From positions 402,935 through 466,934 of the forward strand of contig JAAFIS010000002.1 of the NCBI GenBank assembly GCA_013298695.1: a stretch of 64,000 bases of DNA, read 5' to 3'. The position numbers and the translations under genes are program-made. The notes under the pieces are model-generated. The model was not told where the DNA came from. It did no database searches and saw only the letters and a program-made list of their open reading frames with translations. This DNA comes from Betaproteobacteria bacterium (GTDB lineage: Bacteria; Pseudomonadota; Gammaproteobacteria; Burkholderiales; Casimicrobiaceae). This document shows positions 41,140-50,156 of the stretch, piece by piece (within the stretch, counting starts at the first letter, position 1; each line of letters opens with the position of its first letter).

Positions 41140-42621
41140 GTAGACGCTATAGCCAATAAAACTATTCGTTCTTCGGATGCATCGGCGATTCATGCTGCGC
41201 AACACGACGTTTCGTTCTTAAACGCGACGCCGCTCGTAGTCGCGGACGGCCCCGAATCGCGACCCACGGTGTATGCGTTAAACCGTTCGGCGCGCGACGC
41301 GGGCATTGCTATCGGGATGACCATTGCGAGCGCGAAAGTGCTGCAGCATGATTTGATCGTTGCGCCGCGCGATACAACGAAGGAATTGCGCGCGCTCAAA
41401 AGGATTGCTAACTCGCTGCTGCAATTCACGCCGTCTGTTGCCATTGAAAAAGAGATTGATCGCGCGAGCATCGCCATCGAAATTTCAGGATCGCTCACCT
41501 TGTTTGGCGGACTCGATGCGATCTTGCTTCGTATTCAACATGGCATTCGGCGCATGAATTACCGCGCGCGCTTCGGTGTGGCGACCAATCCGCTCGCGGC
41601 CACACTTTTCGCGCGCTCCTCGAAATCGAGTGAACAGGCGTTGCGCTGTTTGGCTCAGGAAGCGATTGAAGCGAAGCTTGCACCGCTCTCAGTGCAGCAT
41701 TTTGCTTGGTCCAACGAAACCTTTCGCGCGCTGCACACACTCGGTCTTTCAACAATTGGCGATGTGTTGCGGCAGCCGTATGCGGGATTGCAAAAGCGAT
41801 TCGGTGATGTCTTCGTTGCCGATCTGGATCGCGCGCTCGGGCGCGTAAGCGATTTGCGCGAGTTTTATGTGCCACCCGAGACGTTCGAGAGCCGTCTCGA
41901 TTTTTTATTCGAAATTAAAGACACGGATCGATTGCTGCCGCCGATTGAAGAATTACTCATTGAGCTTGAAGGCTTCCTGCGCGGACGTGGCGCGGGCGTG
42001 ACAGAGATTCGCATTGAGCTTAAACAAGGACGTTCGCGGTCACAGTCATTTGATTTTCAATCGCGTGCGCCAGTGCGCAGCGCAGCGCATTGGCTGCGCA
42101 TGGTGAGTGATCGGATTGAAACGTATGAACTGCAAGAACCTGTGATTGAAATCGCGCTTTTTGCACATCGCATCGTCGTGCTGCAAGAAGAAAACGAGAG
42201 TTTGCTGCCGCAGGAAAAAGGCACGAGCAGCGATTGGCATACGTTACTTGATCGATTGTCATCACGATTGGGCGAGCAAAGCGTGTATCGCATCGCAACG
42301 ATAGATGATCACCGCCCCGAGCTTGCATGGCGCGCCGCGCATGATGATTCGATGAAAGACAAACGCAGTCTTTCGCAGAAAGCGCGCCCAACGTGGTTGC
42401 TGCGTGAACCGAAATCACTGGTTGAAATGGAAGGCGCGCCGCAGTATCACGGAGCGCTCACCTTGCTCGCCGGACCAGAACGAATCGACACCGGTTGGTG
42501 GGATAACAAACCCGTTGCGCGCGATTACTTCGTGGCGATGAATGCGCAACGCGAAGTGTGTTGGGTATTTCGCGATTATCGACAGGGAAGGCGATGGTAT
42601 TTGCATGGATTTTTTTCTTGA
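41062..42621 (+). CDS. imuB: ImuB, catalytically inactive Y-family polymerase homologue
   Basis: The 519-aa hub of the ImuA-ImuB-DnaE2 mutasome, which binds the sliding clamp. MLWLTVYFPYLSIEVV is the usual ImuB N-terminus. LVVADGPESRPTVYALNRSA and DAGIAIGMTIASAKVL follow the Y-family palm, and KEIDRASIAIEISGSLTLFG replaces the DE catalytic pair of real Y polymerases. The protein ends RWYLHGFFS. Residues about 20-27 (YAQLNWAV) are encoded by a repeat palindrome inserted in frame. It begins 33 bp after imuA and is likely co-transcribed. Confidence 0.92.
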   Translation: MLWLTVYFPYLSIEVVNRLYAQLNWAVDAIANKTIRSSDASAIHAAQHDVSFLNATPLVVADGPESRPTVYALNRSARDAGIAIGMTIASAKVLQHDLIVAPRDTTKELRALKRIANSLLQFTPSVAIEKEIDRASIAIEISGSLTLFGGLDAILLRIQHGIRRMNYRARFGVATNPLAATLFARSSKSSEQALRCLAQEAIEAKLAPLSVQHFAWSNETFRALHTLGLSTIGDVLRQPYAGLQKRFGDVFVADLDRALGRVSDLREFYVPPETFESRLDFLFEIKDTDRLLPPIEELLIELEGFLRGRGAGVTEIRIELKQGRSRSQSFDFQSRAPVRSAAHWLRMVSDRIETYELQEPVIEIALFAHRIVVLQEENESLLPQEKGTSSDWHTLLDRLSSRLGEQSVYRIATIDDHRPELAWRAAHDDSMKDKRSLSQKARPTWLLREPKSLVEMEGAPQYHGALTLLAGPERIDTGWWDNKPVARDYFVAMNAQREVCWVFRDYRQGRRWYLHGFFS

Positions 42622-42622
42622 A

Positions 42623-42831
42623 CAGCGTTCATGGTTCGACGGGCTCACCACGAACGGAGCACGTGTCCACGTTTTGCTTTTCGCGCCAAAGCCCGTCACC
42701 TTCGGCGGCGATGCAACTCGCCACGAATGAGAGTGGGCTTGCGCGCTACGGTCACTTTCGTGCTTGACGCCGCTTCACCGCGAACAAACGTGTATTCGCC
42801 GCTCGTCCTGAGCTTGTCGAAGGATGGCGGC
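42623..42831. repeat. Repeat remnants and a displaced uup fragment between imuB and dnaE2
   Basis: The gap holds a GTTCGACGGGCTCACCACGA repeat arm (near 42632), a 45-bp stretch at 42680-42724 that matches uup positions 9774-9818 at 42 of 45 bases, and a CCGCTCGTCCTGAGCTTGTC repeat arm (near 42797). The cassette is thus interrupted by 219 bp of mobile-type sequence, unusual for imuB-dnaE2, which are commonly close. Confidence 0.75.
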
Positions 42832-42840
42832 TAATCAACC

Positions 42841-45800
42841 ATGAAACTCTCTTACGCCGCCCTTCATTGCCTCTCTAACTTCAGCTTTCTGCGCGCCGCG
42901 TCACATCCTGAAGAATTAGTGCAACGCGCGGCACTTCTGGGCTACAGCGCGATTGCGATTGTGGACGAATGCTCCGTTGCTGGCGTCGTGCGAGCGCACG
43001 TGGCGGCGAAGGCGGTGGGCATTCACTTGCTGATCGGTGCAGAGTTTGTATTGTTTGACACGCCGAGCATTGAGCGCGTCATCCTGTATGCAACGGATCG
43101 CGAAAGCTACGGTGATCTTTGCGAACTCATCACGCTTGCTCGCTCACGCACTGAGAAAGGTACGTATCGCCTAGAACTTACTGATTTGATAGCGCGCAAA
43201 CCGCGTGTGCTTGCCGTTGCAATGATTCAGCGCGATGCGCATCGTCAAGATTTAATCGACACACTAACACAGCTGCGCGATACGTTTATTGATTCGTTTT
43301 GGCTCGGCATTTCGCTTCGTTATGAAGACGATGACGAAGCTTTTCTCCAACACGTCGAACAACTCGCAGAAACGCTCAAGCTAAGTCTCGTTGCGATGGA
43401 GCGCATTGTGATGCACGAGCGAGAACGCAGGGCATTGCTCGATGTGGTCACCGCAACGCGCGAACATGAACGCGTAGATACGCTCGGGCACAAGGCGATG
43501 TCAAACAGCGAAGGCTTCATGAAGCATATCGTGCAAATCGAGCAGCGCTATCCGCTCGAAGCGCTCTTTGAAACCGTCAACATCGCATCGCGCTGTGTTT
43601 TTTCGCTCGACGAATTGCAATACGAATATCCGCGCGAAGTCGTGCCCGACGGTGAAACACCAACGAGTTTTTTGCGCACGCTCACTTATCAAGGATTGAA
43701 TCACCGCTACAACAACACGCCACCGGAAAACGTCGTTGCGATGATTGAGCATGAGCTTCGCATCATTGGCGAGCTGCGCTACGAGGCGTTTTTTTTAACG
43801 ATTTACGACATTGTTGTCTTCGCGCGGTCGCGAAATATTTTGTGTCAAGGTCGCGGTTCGGCAGCCAATTCAGCGGTGTGCTATTGCCTTGGAATTACGG
43901 AGGTTGATCCATCGAAGTTGCAAGTGTTGTTCGAGAGATTTATTTCTCGTGAACGCAACGAACCGCCCGATATCGACGTTGATTTCGAGCATGAGCGGCG
44001 CGAAGAGGTGATTCAGTATCTCTACAAAAAGTACGGGCGTCATCGCACGGCGCTTACTGCCGCCATTGCCACGTATCGTGCTAAAGGCGCGATACGCGAC
44101 GTTGCCAAGGCGCTTGGTTTTTCGCTCGATCAGCTCGATGCACTTTCAAAAACAATCGTGTGGTGGGACGGTCGGCAAATCGCGTCTGAGCGCTTGATTG
44201 AGGCAGGTTTTGATCCTGAGCAACCCACGATGCAACGATTAATGAAGCTAACGCACGAGTTGCTCGGTTTTCCTCGACATCTGTCTCAACATTCGGGTGG
44301 TTTCGTGATCGCGCGCGACAAGTTAACCCGACTTGTTCCCGTTGAAAACGCAGCAATGCCTGAGCGCACCGTGATTCAATGGGATAAAGATGATCTTGAT
44401 GAACTGAAATTGATCAAAGTCGATGTGTTGGCGCTCGGCATGTTAACGGCGATTCGAAAGACGATTGATGAACTCAATCGTTTTTATCAATGGAAACTGA
44501 GTGTTGCCGATGTGCCTAAAGAAGATGCCAAAACGTATCAAATGATTCAGCGCGCTGACACATTAGGCGTATTTCAGATTGAATCGCGCGCGCAGATGTC
44601 GATGCTGCCGCGCCTAAAGCCCAAGTGTTTTTACGACTTGGTGATTGAAGTGGCGATTGTTCGCCCCGGCCCGATTCAAGGCGGCATGGTGCATCCTTAT
44701 TTGAAGCGACGCGACGGCATTGAGCCTGTTTCCTATCCGAGCAAAGAAGTAGAAAAAGTGCTGGAGCGCACGCTGGGGGTTTCTATCTTTCAAGAACAAG
44801 TGATGCAGCTCGCAGTGATTGCTGCAGGGTTCACGCCGGGTCGCGCAGATCAATTGCGTCGCGCAATGGCTGCATGGAAGCGCAAAGGCGGTATTGAACC
44901 CTTTCGCGACGAGTTAATTGGCGGCATGCTTGCGCGCGGCTATACACCCGATTACGCAGAGCAGATTTACAGACAAATGCAAGGTTTTGGTGAGTATGGC
45001 TTTCCTGAATCGCATGCTGCGAGCTTTGCGCTGCTTGTCTATGTCTCGTGCTGGTTGAAGTGTCATCACCCGGCTGCGTTTGCATGCGGATTGTTGAATT
45101 CGCAACCTCTAGGCTTTTATTCGCCTTCGCAAATTGTGCAAGACGCGAAACGTCATGATGTTGAAGTGCGCCCGATCGACGCTACGGTGAGTAGTCTTCT
45201 CTGCACTCTCGAAGCGAACCATTTACAAGTTGCTTCCACAGCATCGCCCGCACTACGTTTGGGTTTATGCATGATTCGCAGTCTTTCCGAGAGCGCAGCA
45301 CAACGTATTGTGGCCGCGCGAATCGAGCGCCCCTTTGCCGATCTGGCCGATTTGAAACGCCGTGCGGGCTTAGATCGCGAATCACTCAAACACCTTGCCG
45401 CTGCCGACGCGCTTCATTCGCTAGTCGGGCACCGACGCGAGGCGTTTTGGGAAACTATTGGTATCGAAGATGACACTGCGGCGTTTAGCGCACCTACCGA
45501 CGCTATCCAAGCAAGTTTGCTTCTGCCAAGCGAAGGCAGCGACATTGTGGAGGATTACCGCAGCACGGGGCTCACTTTAAGACGGCATCCGGTGGCGCTT
45601 TTGCGACCCAAACTCACCGACCTAAGAGCGCTCAGCGCGCTTCAAATCAAACAAGCGGCTAACGGAAAATGGGTGCGCACGGCAGGTATCGTCACGTGTC
45701 GGCAACGACCTTCCACTGCAAACGGCACCACGTTTATCACGCTCGAGGATGAAACGGGCTTCGTCAATGTGGTCGTATGGTCGTCGATCGCCCAGCGTTT

Positions 45801-45948
45801 TCGGAAAACTTTGGTGATCTCACGATTCATGATGGTGTCGGGGAAGATTGAAACTCAGGGCGAAGTGGTACATCTTATTGCGGATCATTTGCTCGATCAA
45901 TCTAAGTTCCTGGGCGCGCTTGCCACTTCTTCGCGCGACTTCCATTGA
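42841..45948 (+). CDS. dnaE2: Error-prone DNA polymerase DnaE2
   Basis: Second C-family replicative-type polymerase used for damage tolerance and induced mutagenesis. The 1035-aa chain has an N-terminal PHP domain (YAALHCLSNFSFLRAASHPEE, IAIVDECSVAGVVRAH). The palm has QGRGSAANSAVCYCLGITEV and the catalytic acidic block ERNEPPDIDVDFEHERREEV, with later ELKLIKVDVLALGMLTAIRK. The C-terminal OB fold (GIVTCRQRPSTANGTTFITL, EDETGFVNVVVW) is followed by a short tail. Length matches DnaE2, not the roughly 1160-aa DnaE1. It completes the SOS cassette started by imuA. Confidence 0.95.
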   Translation: MKLSYAALHCLSNFSFLRAASHPEELVQRAALLGYSAIAIVDECSVAGVVRAHVAAKAVGIHLLIGAEFVLFDTPSIERVILYATDRESYGDLCELITLARSRTEKGTYRLELTDLIARKPRVLAVAMIQRDAHRQDLIDTLTQLRDTFIDSFWLGISLRYEDDDEAFLQHVEQLAETLKLSLVAMERIVMHERERRALLDVVTATREHERVDTLGHKAMSNSEGFMKHIVQIEQRYPLEALFETVNIASRCVFSLDELQYEYPREVVPDGETPTSFLRTLTYQGLNHRYNNTPPENVVAMIEHELRIIGELRYEAFFLTIYDIVVFARSRNILCQGRGSAANSAVCYCLGITEVDPSKLQVLFERFISRERNEPPDIDVDFEHERREEVIQYLYKKYGRHRTALTAAIATYRAKGAIRDVAKALGFSLDQLDALSKTIVWWDGRQIASERLIEAGFDPEQPTMQRLMKLTHELLGFPRHLSQHSGGFVIARDKLTRLVPVENAAMPERTVIQWDKDDLDELKLIKVDVLALGMLTAIRKTIDELNRFYQWKLSVADVPKEDAKTYQMIQRADTLGVFQIESRAQMSMLPRLKPKCFYDLVIEVAIVRPGPIQGGMVHPYLKRRDGIEPVSYPSKEVEKVLERTLGVSIFQEQVMQLAVIAAGFTPGRADQLRRAMAAWKRKGGIEPFRDELIGGMLARGYTPDYAEQIYRQMQGFGEYGFPESHAASFALLVYVSCWLKCHHPAAFACGLLNSQPLGFYSPSQIVQDAKRHDVEVRPIDATVSSLLCTLEANHLQVASTASPALRLGLCMIRSLSESAAQRIVAARIERPFADLADLKRRAGLDRESLKHLAAADALHSLVGHRREAFWETIGIEDDTAAFSAPTDAIQASLLLPSEGSDIVEDYRSTGLTLRRHPVALLRPKLTDLRALSALQIKQAANGKWVRTAGIVTCRQRPSTANGTTFITLEDETGFVNVVVWSSIAQRFRKTLVISRFMMVSGKIETQGEVVHLIADHLLDQSKFLGALATSSRDFH

Positions 45949-45962
45949 TCTGCAACCGTAAA

Positions 45963-46157
45963 TTAAGCAGATTTCTTCGACGCAACCAGTGTGATCTTTT
46001 CAAGCACGACATGGGTCGCAGGCGCTGCGTCTGGCGTTGCGGTTGCAAACAACGCGAGCACTGCACCGACGGTCACTACTGAAAGCACGGAAGCGCTGAT
46101 CGCGGTCATGGCGGATTGGAAAGCGGTGGCGCTGCGGAAAGTGCGGTTCGTATTCAT
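45963..46157 (-). CDS. 64-residue membrane peptide, copy 2
   Basis: The product begins MNTNRTFRSATAFQSAMTAI, continues SASVLSVVTVGAVLALFATA and ends THVVLEKITLVASKKSA. It is a paralogue of the gene at 38698, sharing NRTF, the LSVVTVGAV-ALFA membrane segment and VVLE. Both are 64 aa if translation starts at ATG 46157, where AAGGA lies 10 nt upstream; the TTG at 46166 is less likely. It sits 14 bp past the end of the convergent dnaE2 gene. Function unknown. Confidence 0.7.
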   Translation of the reverse strand: MNTNRTFRSATAFQSAMTAISASVLSVVTVGAVLALFATATPDAAPATHVVLEKITLVASKKSA

Positions 46158-46190
46158 TTTCTTCAAGTCCTTAAAACAATGTCGCGGAAG

Positions 46191-46253
46191 TGCGATGGAG
46201 TGAACTGTAGAAGCAACGCTGCGCCGCCGCTACAGGGCTGCGATGAATCGCGG
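46191..46253 (-). promoter_or_regulatory. Conserved upstream region of the 64-residue peptide gene, copy 2
   Basis: TGCGATGGAGTGAACTGTA and the following CTACAGGG-CTGCGATGAATCGCGG blocks match those upstream of copy 1. The CTGTA-N21-TACAG inverted repeat (46205-46235) has the same 31-bp length, with a different interior. It lies 48 nt before the start codon, against 52 in copy 1. The rest of the 231-bp gap to 46389 shows nothing further. Confidence 0.6.
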
Positions 46254-46388
46254 ATGCGCTACGTGAAGCGCGGAAGCGCAGCGCCAAACGTCGACAGTTC
46301 AGCGAGCGGAAACATGAAGTTCGCTCCAGTTTGACCAGTTTCAACGAAAATCCTTGTCATCGAATCACTAGCTAACGGTCTGCCGAAT

Positions 46389-47408
46389 TTGTCGAACAAA
46401 CATCCTCCCACCATCGTGCGCTTCGCAGCACTCGGCGACGTCGTTTTGCTCACCGTGCTCATCAATCGACTTGCGCTGCGATACGGCGCTCCGGTGGCGG
46501 TGCTGTCGTCTGGCGGCTGGACCAAGACGCTGCTGGCCGCCAATCCGAGTGTGAGCGAAATCCAGCTCGTCACCAGCAGAAAGCGTCCTTACTGGTTAAC
46601 GCCGAGCCAGCGCGAAGCTGTGGCGTGGCTTAAAACGCGTAAGGGCGACGTGTATCTGTGCGACCCTGATCCGTATTCAAGAAGGCTGGTTGCGCGCGCG
46701 GTGCCCGCAGATCGCGTGATTCGTGTGTGGGACGAATGGCCCGGGATCGACACCCACTGGGCTGATTGGTGGGAAAGCGTCGGCACAGCAAAGCCGCTCG
46801 TGCCCGGAAGTGGGCGCCCGCGTCTCGATGCCCCGCAAGTGTGGTTCGACGACGCAAGCGCGTGGATGGCCGCCAAGGGGCTAGAGCCTGGAAAAGTGAT
46901 TCTGATTCAACCGGGTAACAAAAAAACCGCGAAGCGCTGGACGTGGAATCGCATTAACGACAAGTTTTGGCCTATTGAGCGCTGGGTCAGCGTAATCGGT
47001 CAAGCGCTTGCAGACAAGCCCGATTTCAGAGCGGTAATTTGCGGTGCGCCTTCAGAGCAAGAACTGGTGCAAAGCATCGTGAGTGGTTGCAATGATGCCC
47101 GCGTCATTGGCGCAGCACTCGATTTACCGATCCCACGCTTGGTAGCCTTGAGCGCACGCGCGCACAGCATGATTACGATTGACACTGGCCCCGCTCACGT
47201 TGCCGCGGCGATGAACTGCCCGTGCGTGATCTTGTTTGGCGCGTTTGGTTGGGGTCGATGGGCTCCGCGCGCGCCGAGTGCGACCATCATCACCTTGGGC
47301 AATCGCGAAGAAACTAAAGACGGCACGGTAATGTCGATTTCAACCGACGAGGTCATTGCGGCATGGCGACAACTTGGCGCACAGATCAACGCGGTCGCAT
47401 CACTCTAG
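46389..47408 (+). CDS. Glycosyltransferase family 9 (heptosyltransferase-like)
   Basis: A 339-aa GT9 enzyme; relatives add ADP-heptose to lipopolysaccharide core. IVRFAALGDVVLLTVLINRL is the typical N-terminus (a GD motif after a first strand). The C-terminal half carries LIQPGNKKTAKRW, the linker, and IDTGPAHVAAAMNCPCVILF, the D-T-G-P-x-H motif of the family. The start is a TTG at 46389 (SNKHPPTIVRF), and no better ATG lies in frame upstream. It is convergent with the response-regulator gene. Whether it acts on LPS core cannot be told from sequence alone. Confidence 0.85.
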   Translation: MSNKHPPTIVRFAALGDVVLLTVLINRLALRYGAPVAVLSSGGWTKTLLAANPSVSEIQLVTSRKRPYWLTPSQREAVAWLKTRKGDVYLCDPDPYSRRLVARAVPADRVIRVWDEWPGIDTHWADWWESVGTAKPLVPGSGRPRLDAPQVWFDDASAWMAAKGLEPGKVILIQPGNKKTAKRWTWNRINDKFWPIERWVSVIGQALADKPDFRAVICGAPSEQELVQSIVSGCNDARVIGAALDLPIPRLVALSARAHSMITIDTGPAHVAAAMNCPCVILFGAFGWGRWAPRAPSATIITLGNREETKDGTVMSISTDEVIAAWRQLGAQINAVASL

Positions 47409-47424
47409 CCGCGAGTCGTACTTC

Positions 47425-48132
47425 TCAGGGAACAAACATATAACCAAAATTGCGAATCGACTGCACGTAGCGAGGTTTTGCGGGATCGGTCTCGACGTGT
47501 TTTCGAAGCCGCATTACAGCCACGTCAATCGTTCGCGGCAGAAGCGCCGATGCTCGGCCGTGCACTACTGTCATTAACCGCTCGCGCGATAACGGCACGT
47601 TGGGGTTGCTTACCAACTCTGCCAATAGTGCGAATTCAACCGTCGTCAATAGATGCTCGCGCCCGCCCTCATAGACGAGTCGACGTGCACCGGGTTGAAA
47701 CGTGAGTGTGCCGAGTTGCACATCAGCGCGCAACGCCGTAGCTGTGCCAGGCACAGTCACCGCACGACGAAGCACTGCACGAATTCGCGCAAGCAGTTCG
47801 CGCGGCGAGAACGGCTTACCGATGTAGTCGTCGGCACCCATTTCGAGGCCGAGCACACGGTCATATTCTTCGATGCGCGCAGTGAGCAAAATGATCGGAA
47901 TCCGGTCGCCCTCAACACGCAATTGGCGACACGCGTCAAGTCCGGAGCTTCCCGGAAGACCGACGTCTAGCAAAATTAAATCGGGCCGCAGCGTATGTAC
48001 GCGCCGCAATAATTCCTCTGCGCTTGCGAGAGGCGTTGTCTTCATGCCCTGCTCGCTTAAATAGTCGCAAATCATGACGCGCATCGCGCGGTCATCTTCA
48101 ACGACAAATAGGTGAGGCGTCGCGACATTCAT
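47425..48132 (-). CDS. OmpR-family response regulator
   Basis: A 235-aa regulator: receiver with acidic pair Asp13/14 (VVEDDRAM), phospho-acceptor Asp56 (LLDVGLPG), Thr in LLTARIEE and Lys in YIGKPFSPRE. It is followed by a winged helix (about 140-235, TVEFALLAELVSNPNVPLSR, RTIDVAVMRLRKHVE, VQSIRNFGYMFVP). The start at ATG 48132 is set by the receiver. It is the last gene of a same-strand series: RND system, lipoprotein, kinase, regulator. A tripartite repeat sits in the gap between the kinase stop and this start. It probably controls the pump and envelope genes upstream. Confidence 0.92.
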   Translation of the reverse strand: MNVATPHLFVVEDDRAMRVMICDYLSEQGMKTTPLASAEELLRRVHTLRPDLILLDVGLPGSSGLDACRQLRVEGDRIPIILLTARIEEYDRVLGLEMGADDYIGKPFSPRELLARIRAVLRRAVTVPGTATALRADVQLGTLTFQPGARRLVYEGGREHLLTTVEFALLAELVSNPNVPLSRERLMTVVHGRASALLPRTIDVAVMRLRKHVETDPAKPRYVQSIRNFGYMFVP

Positions 48133-48177
48133 CGCCCATAAGCATAAACCAAACGCATAACAGCATTCGCCGTTTAA

Positions 48178-48260
48178 GCCCAATTTAATTGGGCGAGTAA
48201 GTCAACTACACAATATAGCAACGCTATTAAATGTATTGGTAATTGCCCGATAAAACAGGC
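48178..48260. repeat. Tripartite palindrome repeat, copy E (inside an operon)
   Basis: Left GCCCAATTTAATTGGGC is perfect and centred at 48186. Right GCCCGATAAAACAGGC-like arm is centred at 48252.5. ATAGC-AAC-GCTAT, centred at 48221, occupies the midpoint. It lies in the 138-bp gap between the sensor-kinase stop and the response-regulator start, all on the minus strand. Confidence 0.78.
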
Positions 48261-48270
48261 GTTGTTACAA

Positions 48271-49617
48271 CTAAGCTGTTATGCGATTACTAGTTCGCCA
48301 GAAAAGAGAGATACCGAATCGATTGCGGGCTCCGCGAACAATATGAAGTGTTCCTTGAGTCTGGCTAGCAATCTGAGCAACGATAGCTAAACCCAGCCCG
48401 CAATGGCCTTGTGAGCCGCGATCATCAGTAAGCCGTGAAAAGGGCTGCACCGCTCGCTCGAACTCCGCGTCCGACATGCCTTCGCCCTCATCCCACACGG
48501 TTAACGTCGTTTCCTCGCCGAGTATGCTCTGCCTCAAGCTCAATTCGACTTCCACCGGTACACCGCCGTATTCCAGCGCGTTGTCGATCAAATTGGTGAG
48601 TGCGCGTTGGATCGCGAGGTCGGGAATCGGTGTCGCCACCGCGCTTGATTTGAACACCACGGGCGCGCCCTGAGTTACGTACGTGGAAACGATCCTATCC
48701 ACAACTTCGTTCAGCGGCCATGGCTCACCGTACCCAACGTGACTTTCGCTCTGCGCATACCCGACGAACTGCGTGACGATCCGTTCCAGCGCGGTCAAAT
48801 CACGATCAATTTCGCGCAAACTTTTCTCGTCACACGCCATCTCCACCCGGAAACGGAGTCGCGTCAATGGAGTGCGCAAATCGTGACTGATGCCGACGAG
48901 CATTTGCTGTTTGGTGCGTGCGGCTTGTGCATTGCTGTCGACGACGCGATTAAACGACTCTACAAAATTTCGAATCTCGCGATCTGCGCGGTCCGGTACT
49001 TCGAGCGGATCCAACGCACCATTTCGCCCAGATAACTGCGCGGAGAGCTTGCGGATTGGACGGTTCACCAGCGCCAAACCAACGCTCGCAGCAATGATGA
49101 CGGCCAAGGCAACCATAACTAACCAGCCAATGATTCCGGTAATCGCGATCCAGGTGGGGGAACTCGGCTCGTGCACGATTTGCCAACGTTCACTACCGAC
49201 ATTGAACACATAAAAAATTCCCTCACCCATTGGCGCACCGGCAATGATCCGTATGCTCACATCAACGTCGGGGTCCACGCGCTGTCGCATGTCTTCGAGA
49301 AGTTGCGCCGACACCACGCGGGACGGCGCGATAGTTTCTGTACTTTCATTAGTTTTCAAACGCGACACTCGATGTTGAGCCCGCGTTAAAGAACCCGCGA
49401 GCGAGTCGCGCTCCGCAGGCGCAGTGAGCGCGAGCAGAGCGCGTTCGCTTCGAACCATGGCCGTTAACACCGATGTGAAATCTGTCGCCAACACACGCAC
49501 AAAATTGAGTGTGACGACGAGATGCAGCACCAACGAAAGAACGCTGACCCCAATTACCAATGCAACCAAGCGCGCCACAAGTGAATCGCGCCCGAATTGT
49601 TTCCAAAGATTGAACAA
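48271..49617 (-). CDS. Membrane sensor histidine kinase
   Basis: A 448-aa kinase. Transmembrane helix 1 (about 16-42), a periplasmic domain of about 110 residues, helix 2 (about 157-184), a HAMP linker, dimerisation helix with His245 in GISHDLRTPLTRLRF, and an ATPase domain with NLIDNALEYGG, DEGEGMSD and GHCGLGLAIVAQI. The arrangement is EnvZ-like and it pairs with the OmpR-family regulator after it. The start is ATG 49617. The 41-bp gap to the upstream lipoprotein gene supports one operon with the RND system. Confidence 0.9.
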   Translation of the reverse strand: MFNLWKQFGRDSLVARLVALVIGVSVLSLVLHLVVTLNFVRVLATDFTSVLTAMVRSERALLALTAPAERDSLAGSLTRAQHRVSRLKTNESTETIAPSRVVSAQLLEDMRQRVDPDVDVSIRIIAGAPMGEGIFYVFNVGSERWQIVHEPSSPTWIAITGIIGWLVMVALAVIIAASVGLALVNRPIRKLSAQLSGRNGALDPLEVPDRADREIRNFVESFNRVVDSNAQAARTKQQMLVGISHDLRTPLTRLRFRVEMACDEKSLREIDRDLTALERIVTQFVGYAQSESHVGYGEPWPLNEVVDRIVSTYVTQGAPVVFKSSAVATPIPDLAIQRALTNLIDNALEYGGVPVEVELSLRQSILGEETTLTVWDEGEGMSDAEFERAVQPFSRLTDDRGSQGHCGLGLAIVAQIASQTQGTLHIVRGARNRFGISLFWRTSNRITA

Positions 49618-49658
49618 GTTAGAAGTTCCGCTCGCAAAAAATGAATTGATAAGTGACG

Positions 49659-50156
49659 CTAGTTCCGCGCTGATCGTTTGATAGAGGCGGCTCGAAGTTT
49701 GTCGAAGATCTCATTCGCAGCGTCATCGGCCACGTCTGTGATGCTAAATAAGGGTACGCGCGCGGTTCTCTGGATCACAATTGTCTGCCCCTCAAAGGCA
49801 ATCGCGCCTTCAATTCGATCAACGTGCAGCAGCATACCGAGCGGCCCAGCCACGGCAGCTACAACGAGTCTAAGTTTGCCGCGATCATAGTATCGCGTGA
49901 TCCGAAAATCAGTGGCGGCTGATGTCGAGACAGGCGTCGATTTTTCTTTTGCTATCGCGTTGTAGCGCTCCACAATCCGTGCTGCGACTTCCGCAGACAC
50001 GTCACAGTCCTTGCAATCTACTGCTACCGATAGCGCAGGAACGCTAATCTCGGCGTTTGCGATTGGATTTTTTTTAGCAACTGTCTCCGCCACTTGAGCG
50101 CAGCCAACGAGCGCAACGAAACCGCTGAGTAGGAGGCATTTCTTGATTGATTTCAC
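49659..50156 (-). CDS. Lipoprotein linked to RND pump operon
   Basis: A 165-aa lipoprotein. Reading from GTG 50156 gives VKSIKKCLLLSGFVALVGC, a signal peptide with lipobox LVGC. The GTG overlaps the RND gene stop codon (TAGTG), the expected coupled start. The earlier ATG at 50210 lies inside the RND gene. The mature part has a Cys pair (VDCKDCDV) and a beta-rich end (LRLVVAAVAGPLGMLLHVDR then FEGQTIVIQRTARVPLFSIT). I do not recognise the family. Its position suggests an accessory role with the pump or kinase. Confidence 0.7.
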   Translation of the reverse strand: MKSIKKCLLLSGFVALVGCAQVAETVAKKNPIANAEISVPALSVAVDCKDCDVSAEVAARIVERYNAIAKEKSTPVSTSAATDFRITRYYDRGKLRLVVAAVAGPLGMLLHVDRIEGAIAFEGQTIVIQRTARVPLFSITDVADDAANEIFDKLRAASIKRSARN

